Source of the DNA: Petunia secreta
Lineage: Eukaryota > Streptophyta > Magnoliopsida > Solanales > Solanaceae
DNA: 64,000 nt
NCBI GenBank assembly: GCA_029990175.1
Contig: JARKIP010000030.1
Location: forward strand, 18,288,217-18,352,216
Direction of reading: 5' to 3'
Every line of letters starts with the position of its first letter. Position 1 is the first letter of the stretch. A program made the translations under genes and the position numbers. Under the pieces are notes generated by a model. The model did no database searches. It was not told the DNA's origin and saw nothing but the letters and a program-made list of their open reading frames with translations. This document shows positions 57,152 to 64,000 of this stretch, piece by piece.

Positions 57152-57852
57152 TGATAAGGGAAAAAACACGCGGAAGCTAACTAAACTATAAACGTGCGGA
57201 AGCAAGTAAATTTGATAACGTGATATCAAAGATATCGAGAAGTTCAAGACTAGGAAGGCAAGAATTAGAAGAAAGAACGGATAAACAATTCAAACAAGAA
57301 TTTAATTATCTAAAGGGGGAAAGTAAAACTCGAACCTTACAAGGATTTCACACTAGCGATGAATCTCCATAGGTTCCAAGTCGTTCAAGATACATGAAGC
57401 CTCGGGCTTCAACAAGAAAGGCTCGGCCTTCTCTCAATTCTCTCTTCTCTCAATTCTATGTTCAATGATAGCTAATGAGAAATGAAGACTAAGTGTTCTA
57501 TTTATAGTTTTTCACAAGACATAGTGAAATGACTAAAATGCCCCCAAAGCTAATTAGGACATAAAAGGCCACTTAAGGGCAAAATAGGAACTTCACTCCA
57601 AAAATCAACCAAGCTTTAGTGTTGGGCGCTCCGCCTGGAATCCGGGCGCTCCGCCTGAACCCTTTGAAGACTGGGCGCTCCTTGCTCCGCCTGGCTTCTA
57701 GGCGCTCCGCTTGACTGTGTTGGGCGCTCCTCCTTCCTTGGTGCTCCGATACATGAACTTCAAGTCGCTTCCGGAGACCTTGACTTGCATTCCTTGTGCT
57801 CTCAAGCTTGGTTCTTGATGGTTGGTATCTTAGCTTGATTTGCCCCGCATCA
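57152..57852 (-). repeat. X 5' LTR
   Basis: At 701 bp it lacks about 61 bp of the GC-motif array compared with the left LTR and is otherwise very similar. TATA lies at 57498-57507. Confidence 0.9.
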
Positions 57853-57891
57853 GTTTCCTCCTATGAAGGCTACGCTGCCTCCTTGAAATGC
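57853..57891 (-). pseudogene. SIRE pre-integrase remnant next to the 5' LTR
   Basis: These 39 bases read 'QGGSVAFIGG' on the minus strand. They continue in frame across element X into the pre-integrase code at 40926. They touch the SIRE 5' LTR directly, so everything from primer site to protease is deleted. Confidence 0.65.
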
Positions 57892-58789
57892 TGCGAGTGA
57901 GAGAAAATTTAAGCACCTCCTATGGACACTAGAAGGGGGGAGGGGTTGAATAGCGTCCTCCAATTTTTGGTGAAGCACCTAACTCTTAATCGCAATAACC
58001 CTGTTCTTGAATATGTTGCCTCCATGAAAAACACAAACACATAATTAAAAAACAATCTAAATGATACAATATTTTTACGTGGAAAACTCCTTGCTCAAGG
58101 GAGAAAAACCACGATCCACTCTCTGGGATTTTGAAATAACTTCACTAACACAAAGAGAAAGTTTTAGATTACAAACTCTGTAATCAAGGGGTTACACTCT
58201 AGACCCTAATCACTCAACAAAGCTAAACTCTAACTTTACAAAGTAAACACTCGAAGTTCACCTATTACAATGACTTCTAATATAAGTAGATAGGTAATAC
58301 AATCAAACATATAAATTGTGACAATTACAATCAAGAACCTAAACTAATTCACTGCTTCTGCTATTGGTTCTTCACTTGTTGTCTTCAACAGTTATGTCAC
58401 TTTAAGAGTTATTGAATTTGCCTTGTGTTTTCTCTCAACTCTCGTTATGAATAACTAAGATCGGCTGCCTCAATTGCTTGCTTTTATATGGGCTTTGTAA
58501 CCTTAGCAGTGTTTCACTAGGAATCCTTATAAACATAGCAAGTCCAGATTTCCGTGTAATACTTTCCTTGTTTAGCACTAACTCTTGTTCACACTTCAAG
58601 AGACAGTCCCGACACAACTTCTCGTAGCTGACTAGGATGAGTATAAGTTTATGCGCCACTATTCCTAGTTCTGCATGGATTTGCATTCCACAAAATCTTT
58701 TCGATCAGTCGTTCCCTTCTCACCAAGGACTAAGTTCTTCTACAAATCACTATGTCCTTCGTTTGTCATTCTTCAAAACATCCAACTCA
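57892..58789 (-). repeat. SIRE 5' LTR
   Basis: At 898 bp it starts TGAGTTGGATG on the minus strand and pairs with 33753-34650. It is followed by the target duplication ATAGT. Confidence 0.88.
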
Positions 58790-58930
58790 ATAGTTAATAA
58801 ACCTCAAGTCTATGGATCATCGATTCAGAGTTGTTATATAGACTTCGAGTCTATTGACCATCGACCCAGAGTTGTTTGATAGACTTCGAGTCTATTGGCC
58901 ATCGACCCAGAGTTGTTTGATAGACTTAGT
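58790..58930 (+). repeat. 41-bp palindromic tandem repeat, right part
   Basis: About three units with ATAGACTTCGAGTCTAT dyads and CATCGACCCAGAGTTG spacers continue the array cut at 33752. Confidence 0.85.
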
Positions 58931-59269
58931 TATTTTGATGATTTTCATATCTTATTTGACTGCTTGCCAAGCGCTCAGAAGATATTTTCAAACACAAGTA
59001 TTAAGGGATAACGTATTCAGCATTCCAGCGACCATAATTACAAAAATATTAACATCCATCATATCGTTTGTTATGATAGCCAATAGTTACACAAAAAATT
59101 GCATCCATGAAATTATTTGTCGTGACAGCCATAAATAGCCACTCAATAAAAAATAGAAGGGACTGCCAACAACCAAAATACTTATAAACGATAAAACTAT
59201 TGTCCAAAAGTTAGAAATAAAAATAGTTGTCAAGAACTTTACAACTAAAATCAAACTAGCATACAACAG
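58931..59269. other. Sequence downstream of the ULP-like gene; nothing recognised
   Basis: AT-rich, no coding signal on either strand; probably the 3' flank of the minus-strand ULP-like gene. Confidence 0.4.
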
Positions 59270-61967
59270 ATCATGGTTCCATTCTGCTATTGAAGATTTC
59301 AATTGCAAACATTTCACAAAATTCTTCCACAGTGTTGTCGTGCAAGTTTTCCATCGAGGTACCAGTGATGAGGAAGTCAATGAACTTCAGTGCATATGCT
59401 TCACAAGATTCACTACATAAAAAATCAAAAATTTAGAAAAAATTGAAGTGAATTCTGAGATTAAAGGCTAGTAGTTAAATAATTCCTTATGCCTGCTCAT
59501 TGTTTGGGACATTTAGAATGCGCTCCCATGTTCATGGATTTAACATAACGTCATCACCCAGGTGGTCAAATTTTCCACTTTGTTTGAGGTAATTATGCAT
59601 CGATTCGGTAATGGGCTGTACAAGTAGACTAATCGCCTCATCAGTATAGAACCACCGGTTGCAATCATAAATCTTGATTAATGCCTCCTCTAAGATGAAC
59701 ACAATGGTAACAAAGTATTTGTTTTCCATGTTCCAGATACGATAAAGCTTTTTGGCCCCTTCCTAGTTCCATTCATGCGGGGCTAGTTGAGCACTTCTGT
59801 GATAGTCCATCACACAACTATCAAACTGGTAAAAACTCAGAATCACATCAAAGTCTCTATCTTCGTTCTCACTGGTAATCCTCAATTCATTCCAATTATC
59901 TGTCAAGCTCTAACTGTATAGAAAATCAAAAATCACAGATTATTGATCATAATAACATGGATATTCTTTGTGTCACAGTCGCATCAGGGCAATCAATTCA
60001 TCAATGTGCTACAAAAAGAAGATACAATTTGCCATATTAATCAGATCACATATGTATAAAAAGGCTAAAATAATATTCCATACTTACATCATCCTCTACC
60101 CTCGGACCCACCTGCCTCAATTTTTTAAAATATTTCCAACCAGAAAATTCTAGTCAAGCACTTCCTTGTCACTGTCTCCTTCCTGTCCAACCACTCATAA
60201 AAAGCTTTTTTATCAGCCAACTTCACTGGCTTAAAAACATCAGCCTTCCTCATTTTCAATTTTTTCTTTTGCAGCTGAATCTAGGGACTTCTTTTTCCTC
60301 AACTTACTCAACACGACAAAGAGAAATCTTTGGTATTTCTAGGATAAAGCATCCTTTTCTGTGGCACAAAAACAGCCTTATAAACCTCATCCAATTTCAT
60401 CTCCAAGGTGTCCAACCTTTTCATCAATTCATCATTGTTTTTCCTTCCACAATTCTTGCATATCACATTGTCATAAGAGGTACCTTCACCATCACCTCTA
60501 TGACCGGCATCTCTCCATAAAAACTTACCTCCACTACCAACAACATTCATTGCTACTACCTGCTTTCTTGACTCATTGAAGCTTGTTCTAATTGTCTCTA
60601 TCTCATTATCTGTATTCTTGATAGATGTCACCCCTTCCAAGATAACTCTTAGCCTATCAATTGGCTCATCTTCAAGCTCTTCATCATCAAATAATTTAAC
60701 ATATGACATGTATTTCTGTTTCGCCTCCTAGACAGTATAGTATAGGAAAGGGTGAACCATCTAAATTAACAAGAAACAAAAATATTAACAAAAGAATAAA
60801 ATACTTTAAATTTTAATACTTAAACAAAAACATTGCTAAGATCTTTTACATTCCCATGCACTCTTTGCTTAAATGCATCCCCATATGAAGGAGGTTTGGC
60901 ATTGACCCATCTTAGCATCCTCGGCAAGGGCAATGGCTTCTCACTTGATCCGATAGCTAACCGTCCAACTGAAGGTATTTCTTCCAAGGCCCATGCCTAC
61001 ATTTTATAAAAATATAAATCAGTCCTTACCAAATAATAAAAAAATGTATATTGTTAAAATACTTACCATGAAAGCTCAAGGAAAGCCAAATCGTGAATAA
61101 GTTGGATTGGTTTTTCTGTTTCTTTTTCTCTTCTTGCCTTCCCTTGCCTCAACTGATGGGGGTATGACATCTTTCCTAAGATATTGAACAATTAACTCAA
61201 AGCTCTCCCTTCTCCATGGGAAATTCAAGAAGACATCCAAACTGTAAGCCATCTTAATCCAATTCTTGTCGACATGTGTCGAATCATCTCTAGCAACTAA
61301 TATAGAATGAACAAACCACAACAAGCTTATTTTTCTACAACATTGAATCTTTTAGACTTCATCAATTCAACGATATCATCACATGACAACCCACAATAAT
61401 AGCCTTTGGTTACTTTCTCATGGAATCTCTTACCTTTCACATGGACCTTGTCCAATTCATCTTGAGAGGGGGTATTCCCGCAATACAATCTAGTAACTAA
61501 TACAAATTCTCTCAACCCAAAGCAAATAGGTTTGCCTTCCAATATGCACCAGATTTCATACAACTTTGCACTCCCAATTTTGCGTAGAAGAAAGGAGTAT
61601 ACAAGCTATCCATTGAAGTGTTTCCAATGCACAGAAAAGCTTAAGAAGTGACCAAAACAAGTGTTTCAAAAGGCTTCTAGTAAATCTGAGGTTGCTAACT
61701 CTTCTTTGAATTTGAAAAATTTCTTCATTGAAGATCTTACAGAAGCCTTAGCAGGAAAATATGGATGGAAATCCAATTATGTCTTGAAGTTGTATTTTGA
61801 TAGCTCAAGACTCTTTTGACACTCAAAGATTGATAGAGCTTTTGGATCCTCTAATTCCTCATGATCTTCCACAACTTTATCATACTGTTCATTAGATCAA
61901 TAAATTCATAAACATATGTGCTAAATATCAGATACAATAAGTTCCAACACAAGTACTTGTATGTAAA

Positions 61968-62010
61968 CCCTAAACCCTTAAACCCTAAAACCCTAAACCT
62001 TAAATCCTAA
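61968..62010 (+). repeat. Telomere-like CCCTAAA repeats
   Basis: About five imperfect CCCTAAA units (AAACCCTAAACCCTTAAACC and degenerate followers) lie within the ULP-like gene region. They could be a telo-box cluster or a short interstitial telomeric repeat. Confidence 0.8.
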
Positions 62011-62039
62011 ACTCATAAGTAGTTAAATATCAGATATAA

Positions 62040-62160
62040 GAAGTGCCAGAGTTGATTAATAGACTTTGAGTCAATGGACTAGACCTAGTGTTAGTTAATA
62101 GACATTTAGTCAATGGACTAGACCTAGTGTTAGTTAATTAACTTTGACTCATTAGTATAA
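62040..62160 (+). repeat. ~39-bp repeats related to the 41-bp array
   Basis: Two to three units of GTTAGTTAATAGAC.TTTAG plus TCAATGGACTAGACCTAGT resemble the 41-bp repeat at 33,585 and 58,790, with its dyad eroded. Confidence 0.65.
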
Positions 62161-62705
62161 GATTTATGCCATCTTTTGGCAGATCATTTGCCAGTAGAAA
62201 AGGGAAATATGCTCTATTCCTCATGAATTTCACAACAAACCTAATTATAAAAAACAAAGAAACATATTCTCTAAGTCATCCAATAACTACTAAATAGACT
62301 CAAAAAATGAATATATACCTCTTCAGTAGTTGATAAATCATCAGGTCTTCTTTACCACCATCTTTTTCCTGTCCATCACCATCTACTTTATTTATTTCCT
62401 CATTCACACCTTCAGAATGATCATTTTCCTCTCCATCACCAGCTGGTTCATCATTTACCTTCTTCTCACTAGAGTATTTTCCATCTTCATCACCAGATTC
62501 TTCATCTTTTTCCCATTCCCATACCCACTAACTGAATCTTTTCCCTCTTCTTTTTTTTTTCCTCACCATCAACTGAGGCTTCATATTCTTTATTTGTTGT
62601 TTCTTCAACAGATTTATGTTGCCTTAATGATAGAACATCTCTTTCCATAGTGTTCAGGAATTCCTCATCAGATACTAGCCGTGCGATTTCTATTAACACT
62701 AACAA

Positions 62706-63153
62706 AACATAAGTACAAATAGCTAAAAAAGTATAAACAAAACAAAGTTAAGCAAAGATAACAAGGTTCGAGCATATACGCACATTCAAGTTAAAGATAT
62801 CCAATATATATACATAGAACCAACTGAGGTTTACCATTGACTTAAATAATACATATAGTTCACGAATTTAACTTTTGTCTTAAATTCAAACTGACTTTTG
62901 ATCTAAATTAGTCGTCATTGTACAATTTCAGTCATGCAAATAAAACCAAAAATCATTGAGTTCAAATTTATCTACTTAGGTTGGTTAAAAACCCATCAAC
63001 ATTAGAAATAACACTTGAAACAACACCCAAAAATAGAAAATAAAAAAATACTATCACAAACCCTTAATAGTTTCGACACAACCATCATTCATCAAATCAT
63101 CAAAATGCCTTAAATGTTCTCTAAAAACACTACATTTCACCAAAAAACCCTAC
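62706..63153. other. Upstream flank of the ULP-like gene; nothing recognised
   Basis: AT-rich sequence without coding signal ends at the LTR boundary at 63154. No terminal inverted repeat matching the region left of mudrA could be found by eye. Confidence 0.4.
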
Positions 63154-64000
63154 TGACACGACCTAGATTCCAGTTAGGGCGTGCGGGCACCCGACATCCT
63201 CCCCTAGACTCGTCGGGCGAACCCTTACCAATTAAATTAGAAAAATAAATATAACAATTCATAAATAAGGACAAGACTTAAAACAAAAACACAGACATAC
63301 TAATGCCTCTAAGTTGTACAAAAGAAATTATAGCTGACTACCCAACATACTAGGTTTAGGGCTATCCAGACTAGACATCTAAGAGTACAGAAGAAAACAA
63401 ATACCTCCTGAAGGGAAAAAACTGCAACTGAAATAATAAACAATAAACTAGTGGCCATCCGGAACAAAAGCTGGCTCACCCTGACAGTTGAAGTCGTCTT
63501 CGCTCTTTCACAACGTGGCGAACTCAATCCTGGAGCGAACCTGCCGAAACGAAATAGATAGACAAGAAACAAACAACAAACAAGGGTGAGTCAAAAGGAC
63601 TCAGTAAGTGGGGCAGACTAGCCACCTCAAAGAATAGGATAGCTAGCCAGGGAGAAAAGAAATAGATAGACCAAATTCCTTTAATTTAAATTATAAAAAG
63701 GCAGAGCCAGATAAAAACCGGAAACACGTAAGAAACTTATAAACTCAACCAAGGATGCATGCCAGAAACATATCAATAAATAAGCAATGCACATATAAGC
63801 AGAACAGTAATCATGTACCGCAAGTCTACACAATGGTATGAATTGAGATGAAATGAAATGAAGTGAGATGAAATGAAATATGATGCAAAGGGTCACATAT
63901 GCCAAATGAATGGAGCGGAATCCTCCTGCTCCGAGGGCGGAATCCTCCTACCCTCAATATGATGCAATGGAGAGGAATCCTCCTGCTCCGAGGGCGGAAT
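63154..64000 (-). mobile_element. Z-related LTR, 3' end, opposite orientation, cut by window edge
   Basis: TGACACGACCTAGATTCC (plus) is the reverse complement of the Z LTR end. Sequence equivalent to Z 26680-27147 follows, including the GGTTCGCTCCAGGATTGAGT stretch. No primer site adjoins the boundary, so this is a 3' LTR or solo LTR on the minus strand. A 57-bp repeat unit (TCCTCCTGCTCCGAGGGCGG plus spacer) begins at about 63911. It differs from the arrays in Z. Confidence 0.8.

Larger units (their letters stand above)
40927..57852 (-). mobile_element. Element X: non-autonomous LTR element with one long ORF
   Basis: LTRs lie at 40927-41688 (762 bp) and 57152-57852 (701 bp), reading TGATGCGGGG...CCTTATCA on the minus strand. 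The flanks are CTTTC and GTTTC (4 of 5 bases equal), consistent with a target duplication in the SIRE pre-integrase gene. Inside are an iMet primer site, a 1-kb leader, a single ORF of about 995 codons and a purine tract. No RT, RNase H or integrase is present. Array Y is inserted in the ORF. The 61-bp difference in LTR length is a loss of GC-rich repeat units in the right copy. Confidence 0.88.
33753..58789 (-). mobile_element. SIRE-type Ty1/copia element, host of nested insertions
   Basis: LTRs of 898 bp lie at 33753-34650 and 57892-58789, with a perfect target duplication ATAGT (33748-33752 and 58790-58794). On the minus strand it has pre-integrase, integrase, RT, RNase H, then an extra env-like 3' ORF. 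The purine tract (AAAAAGGGGGAATTTGG) is preceded by TTTGTCATCATC, a hallmark of SIRE elements. The 5' part is missing: only 39 bp of pre-integrase code separate the 5' LTR from element X, so the primer site, gag and protease have been deleted. Element X (40927-57852) sits inside. Confidence 0.9.
59270..62705 (-). pseudogene. DUF1985-C48 (ULP-like cysteine protease) gene, degenerate
   Basis: In minus-strand order: an acidic, Lys/Glu-rich N-terminus (62705-62330). A DUF1985 domain follows ('GKPICFGLREFVLVTRLYCG' at 61563-61327; 'SLDVFLNFPWRRESFELIV' at 61324-61076). Then 'WALEEIPSVG' and 'PRMLRWVNAKPPSYGD' (60990-60860), and an acidic linker with a Cys pair (60709-60308). C48 protease pieces follow: 'KYFVTIVFILEEALIKIYDC' (59729-59600) and 'SCEAYALKFIDFLITGTSM' near 59400-59340. 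The Cys and Asp positions are kept, but the usual 'HW' catalytic His region reads 'ENKYFV', and there are several stops. Introns may account for some gaps. Such genes are carried by MULEs (Kaonashi type) in plants. Confidence 0.7.

Noticed and set aside
21218..63145. TTTCACCAAAAAAC words near 21,218 and 63,135 as MULE terminal repeats
   Set aside because: They are in the same orientation, short and in simple sequence, so they cannot be terminal inverted repeats.

Overview
The window is a stretch of plant nuclear heterochromatin. It is AT-rich and gene-poor, and almost all of it is transposable elements inserted into one another. The LTR families (Tat/Ogre-like and Athila-like Ty3/gypsy, SIRE-type and other Ty1/copia), a plant L1-like LINE, a MULE transposase and a DUF1985-C48 (ULP-like) gene point to a eudicot. 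Solanaceae is my best guess from the general look of the LTRs, but this is weakly supported. I see no intact host gene, tRNA, rRNA or organellar insertion.

Left part (1-13,310). The window opens inside the last codons of a Tat/Ogre-like gypsy polyprotein (+). A ~3 kb untranslated region follows, with repeated hairpins and a 212-bp tandem array, then a polypurine tract and a 2.2-kb 3' LTR (3202-5390). That element sits inside the reverse-transcriptase region of an older copia element (-), whose integrase, protease and gag relics reach 7966. A LINE relic (-, about 9720-12410) and a second Tat-like LTR fragment with a long TA microsatellite follow.

13,311-20,018. Element W (-) is a complete LTR element with a perfect 5-bp target duplication (CTGAT), a tRNA-Asp-type primer site and gag-protease only; the RT and integrase are missing.

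20,024-33,752. A MULE mudrA relic (+, 21,651-23,888) is followed by gypsy element Z (+, 24,482 to about 32,285). Z has 2.67-kb LTRs full of short tandem repeats. Then come microsatellites and a 41-bp palindromic tandem repeat.

33,753-58,789. This is a three-level nest, all on the minus strand. A SIRE-type copia element (898-bp LTRs, target duplication ATAGT, env-like 3' ORF) lies in the 41-bp repeat. Element X (40,927-57,852) lies in the SIRE gag/pre-integrase region; X carries one ~995-codon ORF with a degenerate retropepsin-like domain and no RT. Array Y (44,639-56,026) lies inside the X ORF. Y is three full 1316-bp LTRs and one truncated LTR alternating with two full internal regions, each encoding the same orphan 286-residue Cys-rich coiled-coil protein.

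58,790-64,000. The 41-bp repeat resumes, followed by a degenerate DUF1985-C48 protease gene (-) of the kind carried by MULEs, a telomere-like repeat, and the 3' end of a Z-related LTR in opposite orientation.

The most interesting material is in the non-autonomous families X and Y (long or orphan ORFs without pol), the GC-rich dyad arrays upstream of the TATA boxes of W, X and Y, and the Tat 3'-region hairpins, whose stems show compensatory changes.
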